A stretch of DNA of 64,000 nt. Source: Halisarca cf. caerulea (lineage: Eukaryota; Porifera; Demospongiae; Chondrillida; Halisarcidae). Positions 1-20,465 of the stretch are shown here, in pieces. Under the pieces are notes generated by a model. That model was not told the DNA's origin. It saw only the letters and a program-made list of their open reading frames with translations, and did no database searches. Location: assembly GCA_963170055.1 (NCBI GenBank), contig CAUJGJ010000030.1:1842337-1906336 (forward strand). Reading direction: 5' to 3'. How positions within the stretch are numbered: position 1 is the stretch's first letter; each line of letters begins with the position of its first letter. Made by a program: the position numbers and the translations under genes.

Positions 1-1587
1 CCAACTTGTGAAAGTAAATTTCTATCATAAAATTGTGGTAAGTAATTTCAGCAAAGCTCTTGTATACTTTGTGTAGGAGTGGATTGTGGCCCTGTTTGTA
101 ATCCTGAATACGGAGTAGCAAGAGGAAATGGAGATACCAAATTTGGAGCTAGAGTCTATTACACATGTGCCAAAGGATACATACGCAATGGCCAGCCGTA
201 TAGAGTGTGCGAGTCTGACGGCCAGTGGAGTGGAATAGAACCAGTGTGTGAAAGTGAGTTGCATGTAACATGACATAACCATCATCCCTTCAAATGCACT
301 TCAACTCCCACCATACTGTTCACTGCTAATATCTAGTGATAGACTGTGGACAGCCTAAAAATCTAGAGCACATGAACATGCAAGTCGATGAAGGGACACT
401 CCTAGGTGCTACAGTCCACTACACATGTGAAAGAGGACACAAGCTCAGTGGACCAACGTCAGGAAGATGTGGAGTTGATGGGGAATGGAGTAAAACTGAA
501 TCTATTTGTGAACGTAAGACAACGAAACCATGGGCAAGCACATACTCCAAATAGGTCCTGTTTCTATTTATTGCCCTCCTTAACACGTCTGTAGCTGTGG
601 ATTGTGGAAACCCTGGGGAGATTGCTAATGGAAGAGTTGATGTGTCCAATGGAACCAAACTTGGGGCCAGAGCCAACTATGAGTGTGACACAGGATACAC
701 ACTGAATGGCAAAGAATACAGAGTCTGTGGGTTTGATGGTGACTGGAAAGGAAGGATACCAGCCTGTGCAGGTAAGAAGGCAGGAGGACTATCTACACAC
801 ACCACCTTGACAATGCAGACACCATTGAGACTACAGTACCGTGTCCTGTATGTGTGTGTGTCGTTTTTGGAGAGTTTACATGTTTGCATGAAAATATGAG
901 GGATTCAAAATTATGAAGAGTCGTGGTTAACAAAGATGGCTGCATTTGAGAGGTGTCCTTCAATAGAAGTTTTGTTGCATTCTCTCAACAGAGGTAGACT
1001 GTGGACATCCTGGGGAGATTGCAAACGGACGGGTACAGATCCCCAACGGAACCAAGTTTGGAGCTGTCATTGCTTATTCTTGTGATGTGGGCTACACTCG
1101 TAGAGGACCATCGAAAAGAAAGTGTGGACAAGATGGAGAATGGACCAAAAACTCTCCCACATGCAAAAGTGAGTACAGTAGTACCCCTTTTGAGAGACCA
1201 CCTTTAGGGACCTCTGAAAGGTGATCCTTCAAAAGAGGTGGTTGCTGATAAGGAGGGATTAATATGGGGTATACTACGTACATTACACTACTGCCCAGCA
1301 GAGCACAAAAGCAGTGGTCCTTTACGAGGGTGAAGGTCTCTTTAAAGGGGCATAATACAAGGCTTGCACTGGCGTTCAGCTGTGCAAAATACATATCGTT
1401 CACTAAAAGTATACATGTGTGAATTCCTTGTAGAAACAGTACAATACAGAGTATCACACAATACTATACACATCAACACAATGGCATTGCACAGCAGCCA
1501 TTCTTAAGTGAGCAATCTGTGTCACCAGCAGCATCTGTGTCATGATAATTATGTACCTTAATTTCCACAGGATCAAGTGCAATCTAA
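1..1587 (+). CDS. Gene A: 3' part of a CCP/sushi-repeat protein (partial, enters from the left)
   Basis: Exons are 1-13 (end of a CCP, reading P-T-C-E before a gtaaat donor), 77-253, 337-513, 595-771 and 992-1168. A possible tiny last exon at 1571-1587 gives R-S-S-A-I-stop after a good acceptor. Each internal exon is 177 nt, phase 1-1, and encodes one whole CCP: V/I-D-C-G start, Y-x-C in the middle, G-x-W near the end, then P-x-C. CCPs are about 60-residue beta modules held by two disulfides and are common in complement-type and adhesion proteins. No ND or SRCR is seen between them, unlike the downstream genes. It is a separate gene from B because a signal-peptide exon starts at 2877. The terminal exon is the weakest part; an AATAAA lies at 1739-1744. 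The four internal CCP exons are near certain. Confidence 0.8.
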
Positions 1588-1925
1588 CATCTCAACCAAA
1601 CACTCACTATGGAAAGAACCTCATGAGAATACACAGTAACATGTACCTTATGAGCTTGCATGGGAACATTAGAAACTAGATATGCACACATGATGTGTAA
1701 TCATATTAATCTATGCAGGCCATAATTATGTTAAATTAAATAAAAACAATCATTATGACAATTATAGGAACAGATAAGCATGTAATCAAATGCAAAGAAC
1801 TTGATGAATTAAATTATTTAGTGGCATGGCTTGTCATAGAGGTATGAACTAGTGTAGGAACTTGGCAAACATGCATGGCACGCAATCCAACACTGTCACA
1901 CAGGGCACACAGCGAAACATGCTAT

Positions 1926-2074
1926 GCAAGACACTTGGAAAATCTGGACTCTTGTATAAACTGGGCATAGGTTATGGCCCCAAACTCTCATACACATGTG
2001 AATGGACCAACCCTGGAAAATCAGGACACCTCTGTAATCAGGACATGTTCGGTGGTTCCAAGGTGTCCACATCA
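1926..2074. repeat. Decayed copy of the 58764 MITE family
   Basis: It shares cttggaaaatctggac, ccctggaaaatcaggacacc and ccaaggtgtcc with the copy in gene G. Confidence 0.5.
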
Positions 2075-2445
2075 CACAGGCTCCACTGGCTGTAATACTA
2101 AATGAAACCGTCTTGGCAACAAAGCATGCATGATGTAACATCAGCAGCTCTTCTGCACTGTCATGGAAGGCAAAGAGGGAGCTGAGCAATTGTGCAGGGC
2201 CGGCATGGCCAACAGCAACTGGGAAGACAACAATATACACATGATCGGCCTAAGACAACACAGTTAGCATGATGATGCCATTGTAGCAAAGCATACAGTC
2301 AAACTGCTATCCTGAACTATTATTATATACCTGCAGAATTAAGTCAGTTCTGCCCTGGTTCATGAACATGGCAACCAATTGAAAGAAGTCGGCATGTACT
2401 GTATAAACACTGAAGTCAGTGCTAGCACGCATATGCTCACGACTT

Positions 2446-2448
<3 letters not shown>

Positions 2449-2510
<62 letters not shown>
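2449..2510. repeat. (CA)n microsatellite upstream of gene B
   Basis: Pure dinucleotide run. Confidence 0.95.
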
Positions 2511-2515
<5 letters not shown>

Positions 2516-2876
2516 AACACACATTGCAAACAATTTGCATATAAATCACACTGGAACTTCAGTGAACATTAATTGGTACTGCTACCACTGTACTCAACTC
2601 CACGCAGCCATACGAGTGCGTGTGCAAAGAAGCTGAAGGAGGAATGGGCTAATTGAGGTAAGTGGACATTGGATCCTGGAAACTGAAAACAGGATTCAGA
2701 CAAAACACATAAATTAAAATGACATTACCTACGCACACTACATGTGATTCATATACTGTATTATAAAATAATACACATTGGACTAGGTAGTATCATAATA
2801 ATCATAGAATATAAACTACAGAACTACACCATCATGTTAGTTCAGAGGTGACAGGAGCTATCAAGACCAGAGAACA

Positions 2877-11424
<8,548 letters not shown>

Positions 11425-11929
11425 GAAACTTCAGACAGCTCACAACCACACACTTGAAAATGTGCAGACTAAAGTGAACTACACACAAACTACATACATG
11501 TATACATCCGAACATAAGCAAATATCTACATATAAAGTACATATCATATATACAGCTATACATGAGCAACTGCTGTAAGAGCTTATGAGTGTGAGAAATG
11601 AGTGCATTTAGCCAATGACAATATAAATTTTGCATAACTACAACTGTAAAAATTGTAAGCAACAAAAATTAATTCTCATTATAATATGGCAGAACTTTGC
11701 TAAGAAGATCACTCTCAAGGCCATTTACTGCTAACACCAACTAAATAGGAGTCCTCCTTCGTTTTGTGTGGTAATGCACATGTGCGGGTATTGTACAGAG
11801 GACACTCATTACAGCAAATCATAGAGAACAAATGAAAGTCTTCATTTCATCAGAAATTCACTATAACCAGTTACACTTTCATACTAAAACATATATAAAC
11901 TGGGTCACATGAGTTCATTGACTATATGC

Positions 11930-12455
11930 AGAGCTCACGATAACTTTTTGGAGGTGTCTGGACATAATGTCCAGACAAACTCCAGAATGCCCGGACATTC
12001 ACATATTTGCTTGGACAAGATAATTTGACTATAGCAATCACATACTTTGCTAGTTTCTCATTTGCTACCATGTTTGCAGCTGTAAGCCAGCATACATATG
12101 CAGTTTCCAGTATATCATACTATGTGCAGTAGCAATTTAGCATTTCCTCAGTCACAAAACAATAGTATTGCTTCAGCGTAAGTGAAAAGGCTTTGTGCAA
12201 CTGCACCAGTGTCCATGTACACTTAGGAGAGGCTGTTTTGAACTGCAGGGCTACTAAACAGCTGTTTCTATCCTATTGTGCCACTACCTAATTAATAGCA
12301 GGAAGCGACAGACCACAATCTATCACCTGGGCAATGACAGCCTCCTACAGCCATAAACACTTCCTCTGAGCTGAATGTCCTGACAAAGTTGATATAAAAC
12401 CTCCAGACATTTACTGAAAATGTCCGATGTCTGGTTACATTTTCGAGCTCTGTTA
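11930..12455. repeat. Possible nonautonomous DNA transposon with cagagctc ends
   Basis: The left end reads cagagctcacgataac and the right end is the inverse of acagagctcgaaaatg. Internal stretches repeat the words gtctggacat and tgtccgatgtctgg. I could not find a clean target duplication. Confidence 0.35.
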
Positions 12456-12608
12456 TCAGGTGGGCTCAGTGGCACTTGACTTGAGTGGGCCAATATATTT
12501 TGTTTATATGGTATACTGCACCACGTAAACAAAACATTTCAAGTTTGCAAAAATTACCCTTTGCTTGTGGACACACACACATGCATTTGTGCATCTGACA
12601 AAAGATGA

Positions 12609-12808
12609 TACAGTGGAACCTCTGAATAAAGGGCACTTTGGGACAGGTCCATTTGTTGTTCGTAAGGAGGGTGTCCTCCTTGGGAGGAGCAAAATGTATA
12701 AAACCATATGGAGGATGTATTTAAGGACTTCAAGCTGTGTCCTTGGTAGAGAGGTTAATTGTAGTCTGTCCCTATTTTGAAGAGTCCACTATAAGAGGCT
12801 CTACTGTG
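12609..12808. repeat. pogo/Tigger-like MITE, ~200 bp
   Basis: It begins cagtggaacctctgaataaa and ends with the inverted form agaggctctactg. The ends begin with CAG and are flanked by TA, as in the pogo/Tigger group. It has no coding capacity. Confidence 0.65.
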
Positions 12809-13446
12809 TTCCTATTTGTAGCCCATACCAGTTAGCAGAACCACCTTTAAAGGTGATGTTTTATTCCTTCAGATTTAAATAGATCGTTGAAATTGGTACC
12901 AGTATGGACTACAGACAGGAACATGGCCATCTTTGTATTATGCAAAAGTTAAATAAATTAAAAATGGTGAAAATTCAGCAAATGCGCTCGCGGCGAACAA
13001 ATAGTCCATGGAAATTGTTTAGGATTCTGTGGTTTCAAAGATACAGGAGCAAAGCTTACGTTGCTCAAGGCTATTGGGTGTTTGCTATGTTTTTGTGGTC
13101 ATTACAACCTGGCCTATAGCTAACATTTCAACTGTAAGTTTTGTTCTTAAAGCTTCCAAAATGTTGGGTGGGCCATGGCCCACCTCAGTGGCCCACCTGT
13201 CTAAGCCGGCCTTGGTTATATGCTTAAATTCACTGCAAGAGGTTTCCTTATAAAAAGTTTCCACTATAGTTATCATATCCTGACAAGAAGACACTCAAAA
13301 ACTACCACAAAAACTGCCAGTAGGATACATCAAAGATACTAATCTACACCTATACACTGCTAAGATCCTGTTAATCAATCCAACCCCTCCCCATGATACC
13401 ATCAGGATTTGACACCCACAAACACCCAGTCTGCAGCTGGCTCAGC

Positions 13447-13454
13447 CATAAAAA
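13447..13454 (+). promoter_or_regulatory. TATA-like box of gene C (cataaaaa)
   Basis: It lies about 45 bp before the ATG, in a block also found before E (cataaaa, 29306-29312) and, weaker, before D (cttaaaa, 21422-21428). The following gctcc...agggtcacaaggacagaggagagac is nearly identical in all three genes. Confidence 0.5.
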
Positions 13455-13495
13455 CTCCCAGCTCCTACAAAGGGTCACAAGGACAGAGGAGAGAC

Positions 13496-14528
13496 ATGAA
13501 GCTGACAGTGGCCACAGTACTGCTAGGTGAGTGGTGCATGCAGACATACACACAACACTGTGTACAGTACACATCAAATCCTCTGTGTGGAGATTATCTC
13601 CCTGAGTCATGTGGGGACAGACCTACAAGCTTCTGTGTGCTGAGCCAAGGCTGCCTGCGACTGCGGTATATCGGGCTTAGACTTGCCACTGGTAGCTAAG
13701 CCTTTTCTTAAACCTCACATCAACAAACAATCCATTTTGTCCTGAACTACTGAGAATTGAATATTATATTGCATGAAAGATTTTGAATTGACTGTCCTCT
13801 CATGATATGGTATCTTCCAATTACTCTGTTTTTGTCACTTCAAATCGTTGCCTTCCTTTTCTTTTACCTGTGTACTGGGTCCCTGTAGGAATAGCCTATG
13901 GCTAACGGCTTCCCAGTCTAAACAATGTTACCAGACACCTTGATCAAATGCTTATTGTGGCTCACAACCAGCAGAAATATTTCACAATGGCACATACATT
14001 GCCAATATATAACCACATGTACTCTTGTTGAGAGGTTTCCTTACCTAAAACTCTTAAGGAAGGAGAAATACTTAGGGAAGAAGGCTACTTGTTTGAACTA
14101 GAGCCAGTACAGTAGGTAATGTTAGGTCTCCACAGGTGAAATAGGCTCACTCACGTGAAATCCAAACACACATACACCCCTCAAATACACACACTTTAGC
14201 CTACATAGTGCAGAGAGCATCCATACAGTATTGCATATACCACATATCAACAGTATACACACACAGAATGTACAGCTTTGTAGATACCACACTCCACAAT
14301 CTCACAGGTTTACTGGCAACTGCTCTGGTTGTGAATGGGCAGACAGAAGGACCAAAACCATCTGCTTTGCAAAATGTCACCATAACATCAGTAGATGATG
14401 GAGAATACTACAGCCTCAATGTGGACTTTGACTACAGTGGTAGTGGAGTGTGCGAGTGTGACGTAAAGACTGTGGATGGAGGAAACATGTCTTTTGGGAG
14501 TGTAAAGAAATGTGAGTGACTCAGGCAG

Positions 14529-14589
<61 letters not shown>

Positions 14590-16328
14590 TAGCACTTATA
14601 TGGTATAGATGTACTGTGGTACTACATGCAGGTTTGGACAAGTTCTCCATGTCGGTGGAGGAAGGGATGTACTCAGTTGACATCAAATGCCCATCAGGAG
14701 AAACCAGTACGACAGTGGCCGTACCTGGTGAGTACACAGGGTCTATCTGCAGCTCAAACAATGTTAAATAACCATCAAACAAATTTAATGGGCCTTCTTT
14801 TCAAAGAGTGAAATAATCAGGATGTGCATACCACTTTGTCATATGCTGCTGTCATGTATGGGGAATAAACAAGTAATTCGAGTTAAAAACTTGTGGGGGC
14901 TGCCGCCCCACGCACTCGAATCACTTGTAAAGCATTGGAGTGTAAGTGCACAGCTGAACATTCATAGAACATATGCTTAATTCTCAACAAGTTTGCTAAG
15001 AGTGCAGACTGGGCACAGAAAAAGCACTAGGCAGTACAGCACTACACTGTATCTCTGCAATCACTTTTCATATTCAAACAGAAACAAAAGATTGCAAAAA
15101 GCTTGAAGATATTCCCAATGGATCTGTTGACATGACTGGAGTCACAGTTGGCTCCACTGCTACTTACACATGTAATGACAACTACCAGCTCATGGGAACC
15201 TCAACAAGGATGTGCCAACCTGATGGAATATGGAGTGGAGAGGAGCCCATGTGCATAGGTGAGAAATGAAGAATTCAAATAATAGTGTACTGTGTGGAAG
15301 GATCTCAAACAATGCCTCCTTCCACAGTGCCCAGGGAGAAAATGTGTAAGTCTTTGGAGACACTGGCTCACAATATACTCACCACAACTCAAGGGGCAAA
15401 GTGCACAGTTTCTGCAAACTGTCTGGACTTAGTTTGCATCGGTAGAAGAAGCTTCGGAATAATCCAAAACCTTCCATTTTTGGCTACAATACATCTCTTC
15501 CCGTGTGCAAACCCACCCGCATTCAGATTCAGGGTGGATGGTGTGGGGAGGACCATCATGGATGGCGTATTCAGCAAAACTACCAACGTTACTGGAAGAC
15601 TTAATGCTATACCATACGAGATAACCATTTCTATCACTCAGTTACCATCCGGAGTCACTCTTGCGGTAAGGGTACAGGAACTTCAAACCATATACATCCT
15701 ATACTTTACATAGTATGGAGTGTCTGTGTTCAAACCAAGGGGAAACACTAGCAAGTTCCTTGTATACTCTGATCATACAGGTTGACATGGAAATATTAGG
15801 TCAAAAAGTTCCCCTCTCACCTGCTGGGCCTACCAGTGTGATACACATGAGTTGTTCTGGAGACTGTGGACATCCCGGGGAGATTGACAATGGTCAAGTG
15901 GATGTGTCTGGAGGAACTGCGATAGGGGACACTGCCAATTATCAGTGCAACGAACACTTTCAACTGAAGGGAGATAACACAAGAACATGTCAGGAGGATG
16001 GTACCTGGAGTGGGACAGCACCGACCTGCCTTGGTAAGCACACTGGAACCTTAGGTATCCAGCACCTCTATATTCCAACGTTCTGCCTAATCTGACTATA
16101 TATACTACAGTATGCTAAGGGTCACACGGTACTCCAGCAACCTCTGAAATCTGACATCAGTGGGCGCACAAAGAGTGTAGGCAAATAGAAGTTCCACTGC
16201 AGTAACACAGCTCCACAGAGTACACACACCTAATACACACATACAAAGTAGGCAAGCATGTGAAGACACTCATGTGCATGCATACACAAAGTTAGTGCAG
16301 TACATATACATGCATGATATATATATAT

Positions 16329-16372
<44 letters not shown>

Positions 16373-16826
16373 TTAAAAGAGTATACGTTCTACACATATG
16401 CCCACCCATTCCGGTGCCCATGAAACTACTAAGTGTGTGCTGACTTTCAAGCCCACACAAATATCTGTAAATTATTATTACTCCAGTTCCATTTGAGAGC
16501 ATGTGTGAGTCACACAAGAACTTGGGGGAAGTTCTGGAAGAGGAAAGTGGGGGAACGTGTGTCCTATCCGACAACTGTCGCACCATGTACTGTTCAGTAC
16601 AGAGCCCTGGACAGCCAGGAAACATCAGCGTTTCCCACACACTAATGGCCTGCCACTCTCCCTATGGGGTTTTGTTTCGGCCTGCCACAACAGGTCCTCC
16701 TGTTCTCCTCACTGATGGCACCTCCATCAGTAGCATACCAGGACCAACACCGGGCACAGCAGTAGAAGTAATAGTTCATACAGTTCAACAGCCATTTGGA
16801 GTTTCAATATCGGTGAGGAGGTTGAG

Positions 16827-16891
<65 letters not shown>

Positions 16892-17150
16892 GATAATATT
16901 CTTTGTCTGTGTTATCCTATATATATAGTACATTCGGAAACATAGGATAGTAGCATTAGGGCTAAGGTTATCCCGTAAATAGAATAACCCCTTTTATCCA
17001 TGCTAAGTCTTCACATACATACCACAGCACACCACCCACAAGCCATAGAGTATCTCAATGTAATCCCATTGTATTGTATACTTCTCATTGTACATACATA
17101 TAATTATGTACATTAATTAACCAATATTACTCAAACTACACACACACACA

Positions 17151-17184
<34 letters not shown>

Positions 17185-20100
17185 TCTTCTAGCTGCATAC
17201 ATGCTGCATAGGGATGTTATACTTAACACACCACCCCATAGACAACCACAAAAATTGGGAATGTCAACCTTGTCAGCATACCACCAATTGACCTGAAGAT
17301 GACATGTACCTGTCCCTCACTACCTGACGTATCAAGCGGCACTGTTACACAGCCTGAAGTGGCCACAGTGGGGACCACTGCATCCTACAAGTGTAACCCA
17401 ACATTCGTTCTGGATGGGCCACCTTTCAGGACCTGCTTGCCTGATGGGACATGGAGTAGAAGAGAACCCACTTGTAGAAGTGAGTGCATGACAGTGTTGT
17501 TTACATACGATAGCCTGCAACGTGAAATACAGCGTTTGCACACTACAGTGCTCAATGTGAAATATGTGTGATATATACTGTCACATGTGAATTTACCCAC
17601 ACCATGGGAAGATCGAAAATAGCAGGCGAACCAAAAAAGACATTGTGCAAATATTATGTTACAGTGGAAACTTTATACATATTCTTCTGATCACATAGTC
17701 CCATGTTCTCTGGTCACATAGTCCCATGTTTCCAGATAATCTACGCCCAAGTAGCCCAGTCTTGACTATGCTAAAGACTACAGTGCCCCAGGAACATGCC
17801 GGGTGTGCCAATAGGCCACCCTCACCCTCATGAGTGGTGACTTCCACATTAATCTGTCTCAGAAACAATGCATTGTTGTGATAAGGTTTCTAATGAAATT
17901 GCCAAGAGGTGCTGGAAGCCCTAATATATAACACCAGTGGAATTCATCTGCATTCAAAGCACATGCACCTCTGTACAACAATAGACCATTAGAGCATCAG
18001 TACAGTGGACTTGGGCACTTCAATCCAGGTAGGTACCTACGTAGGTATAATAGCTGGGAGGATGGGCTGCATTTACAAATGGAGCTTTCCTACCAAAAGT
18101 ACAGCCAGTATTGTGTGCTCTGCAACACCAAGGTTGTGCATGTCATTTGATACACATATGGACAATACACAAAAAACACAAGACACGAAAATAAGAAAGC
18201 ATGTACTGGTGACACATCCATCAATTCACAATAGCGGGCAACAAAGAATAATTTTGCATTAAAAACAGGATTGCATATCACATTCCCACAGAACAATGCA
18301 CTAACCTGTCCTACTGTACATGCGTACTGTTGACACTTGGTGAGCTGCGACAAGCTACCCAAAAAATATTCTAACACTTTGCACTACACACACGTGCACT
18401 GTAGTTACTCATGTGTCCACATGGTATACACACAATTTAAAGAACAAGTGTTCTACTGCACACATATGTATTTGTACGTACTGCAGCCACGTGGAGGTCC
18501 ATGTGTGCATCTGGACAGGAGTTACTGAATAAAACATTGTCTCAGCAGGCAGTTTCTGGCCAGTGCAACATGTCCAAAGACTGCCTGGCTATAGAATGTT
18601 CAGTGGAAATATCTATTGGCTTATTCAAAATACCTGTGGAGTTAACCAGTACAGCTCTACCTTGCTCCCGACCATACGGGATAGTAGTGCAGTCTTCGGG
18701 ATCACCACTGAGTGCGAGTATCAGTGGTACATTTACGGAAACTACAACAATCACAAGACGAGTCGGGATACTTGAAATCACAGTGAAATATGAAGTAGAG
18801 CAAATGGACAAAGGGATCCTAGTAGGAGTGAGTTCTGATGGACACTGTGCACACAGGTCACAGTAAATACCGTAAAATGGTTCAAATCTAACACTGTACT
18901 GCGTGTGCCGTACTCTATCTAGCTGTGTCCTTTGTAGAGAGATTCATTATATGGTGTCCTATTTGGGAGAGTCCATTATCAGAGGTTCTACTGTAAAACC
19001 AAAATTATTACCGAAAATTAAAACATCAAATCAATTGACAGGTCAAGTGCAATATAATTTCTTATGCTTATGTTCATACTCTGTAGGCAACCGCAATGAT
19101 CAAAGGCTCTCCATCTGTCATTGTTCTGATACCTACATCTGAGTTGGTGATGCACTGTGTATGTCCAGCACTGGACGACATCGCCCACGGGTCAATACGG
19201 CTAACCAACAACTACGAGATCGGGTCCTCTGCCATCCACACATGCGACGACATGTATGAACTGGACGGTCCTGAGAGAAGGGTCTGTCAAAGTGACGGTA
19301 CTTGGAGCAAGACTGAGCCAAAGTGCAAACGTATGTATTCATGTACAAACACACAACTGTTCAAGTAGCATCATATGTATCTACTCACATACATTACTTA
19401 CATACATTTTTCTACATTTACTACAATTCTATAAGTGTTTGGCACACACTAGCAGTCTGTGAGATCTCGTGCACTTTTGTGCTTAATTTGGTATACATGT
19501 CAGCTGACCAACATACAGTATTATCACTCAGCACCAGCACTACACTTGTACGTATTCCAACACACTCATGTACACAGATGTGGATTGTGATGTTTCACAC
19601 AAACATCATGCATTTGTCAACATACAATGGTAACTGTGTGATTCTTATCTTCCATACAGCTACTAAGGAAGCAATGTGCAACGCACAGTATCTCATTGCA
19701 AATCAAACGCAACAGCGAGATGAACTCTCTGGATCGTGTAACGTATCTGATGACTGCACCGCAACCGAGTGTTCTCTAGGGATAGCATTTGGTCAAGTGC
19801 TAACATATCTGACGGCCTCCATCACCTATTATCCCTGTAGCACTCCCTACAGCTTCAACGCATACACCAGCGTCCCTGCTATTGGGCTCTCAGTGAATGA
19901 AACCATTACTCACAGCAGATGCATTTTGATTGGTGGACAAAATAAACTGTGCTTCATTGTCACACAAGAACCCTACAGACTGATCTATTCTGTAAGTTCT
20001 GTGTATCTGAGAATTTAAGATTCAGTTTAGCACTGAATCTAAGGTTATGTACTCCCAACAAACACACTTAAGCCAGGTTCACAATATGTCGCAAGTGCCC

Positions 20101-20465
20101 GCGACACAATGCAACACTCTGTCGCAGTGTCTATTTTGATCGTGTCGCAGCAAATAGGAATTGTTTCCAATCTCAGTGACAATTATGCGATAATATGCGA
20201 GTTCCCGCGTGCTTTTAAACCGCCAAATTACACACTGCGACGGAGTGTCGCGTCGCATCGCGGGCACTTGTGACATATTGTGAACCAGGCTTTAGTGCAG
20301 AAATAAAAAATGCACCAAACAACACATCACTTTTAATGCTGACACTAATGAACACATGTATACCTTTGCAATCTCAACACCACACAGATGAGAGCTAGCT
20401 TTGGAAGACAGTCGTTCCCCTCTCCCACATTCACAGTGCCTATGTACTGTGAGGCTGAGAGATGA
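13496..20465 (+). CDS. Gene C: secreted CCP/ND-repeat protein, 12 exons, 885 aa
   Basis: Exons: 13496-13526, 14308-14511, 14632-14727, 15082-15258, 15328-15665, 15781-16033, 16487-16812, 17242-17479, 18487-18827, 19087-19330, 19660-19991, 20388-20465 (2658 nt, frame closed). Residues 1-22 are a signal peptide (MKLTVATVLLG...VNGQ). Residues 23-110 are a putative beta-sandwich. Then follow four CCP+ND pairs: CCP1 111-169, ND1 170-309, CCP2 310-366, ND2 367-499, CCP3 500-554, ND3 555-691, CCP4 692-749, ND4 750-885, ending M-Y-C-E-A-E-R-stop. Many N-x-S/T sites and no membrane segment point to a secreted glycoprotein. ND4 has an extra Cys pair. Unlike D-G it lacks the Lys/Arg cluster in the N-terminal domain. 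The AATAAA conserved after D and F reads AATGAG here (20525-20530). The function is unknown. Confidence 0.85.
14529..14586. repeat. (CA)n microsatellite, gene C intron 2
   Basis: Starts about 17 nt after the donor. Counterparts are at 22455-22524 (D) and 29891-29955 (E). Confidence 0.95.
15328..15861 (+). other. Type example of the novel domain (ND1 of gene C)
   Basis: The domain runs through exon 15328-15665 and into 15781-16033, up to the Cys of the motif I-H-M-S-C. Its order is: a helix-like start (E-K-M-C-K-S-L-E), then C-x5-C-x4-C, then x22 to P-C-A-N-P-P, a stretch of likely beta strands with G-V-F-S-K-T-T and I-T-Q-L-P-S-G-V, and a closing Cys. I do not recognise this as a named family. 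The same pattern appears in 23 copies in the window. A beta-rich, disulfide-bonded extracellular fold is inferred. Confidence 0.75.
16318..16367. repeat. (TA)n microsatellite in gene C intron 6
   Basis: Two TA runs are separated by a single aa step. Confidence 0.9.
16829..16888. repeat. (CA)n microsatellite, gene C intron 7
   Basis: Starts about 17 nt after the ND2 donor. The counterpart in D is 25010-25121. In E a long tract lies later in the same intron (34841-34909). Confidence 0.95.
18895..18993. repeat. Truncated pogo-like MITE (gene C intron 9)
   Basis: Only the right part is kept. It shares ctgtgtcctttgtagagagatt and ends agaggttctactg, as in the copies at 45229-45408 and 12609-12808. 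Confidence 0.5.
20072..20293. repeat. Harbinger-like MITE, ~220 bp, in the last intron of gene C
   Basis: The ends are agccaggttcacaatatgtc and its near-perfect inverse (gacatattgtgaaccaggct), extending inward over about 40 bp and including gcgggcacttg. Both sides carry TTA, a three-base target duplication as in PIF/Harbinger elements. Genes D, E and F lack it at this position. Confidence 0.7.

Larger units (their letters stand above)
1588..2876. other. Intergenic region between genes A and B
   Basis: No convincing exon was found. The region holds a possible poly(A) signal (AATAAA, 1739-1744), a decayed copy of an inverted-repeat element (about 1926-2074) and a long CA tract (2449-2510). The longer open frames here run through repeats and have no splice-site support. 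Confidence 0.5.
11425..13495. other. Intergenic region between genes B and C
   Basis: No coding exon was seen. The region holds a degraded inverted-repeat element (about 11930-12455), a clear pogo-like MITE (12609-12808) and the gene C promoter area. The block atttgacacccaca at 13407 is also found before genes D and E. Confidence 0.55.

Noticed and set aside
1862..2095. 77-aa + strand frame
   Set aside because: It overlaps a decayed MITE related to 58764-59038.
15389..15637. Minus-strand frames of about 82 aa opposite each ND exon (also 23767-24015 and 31534-31782)
   Set aside because: They are shadows of the + strand exons. The + strand carries the conserved Cys pattern and splice sites.
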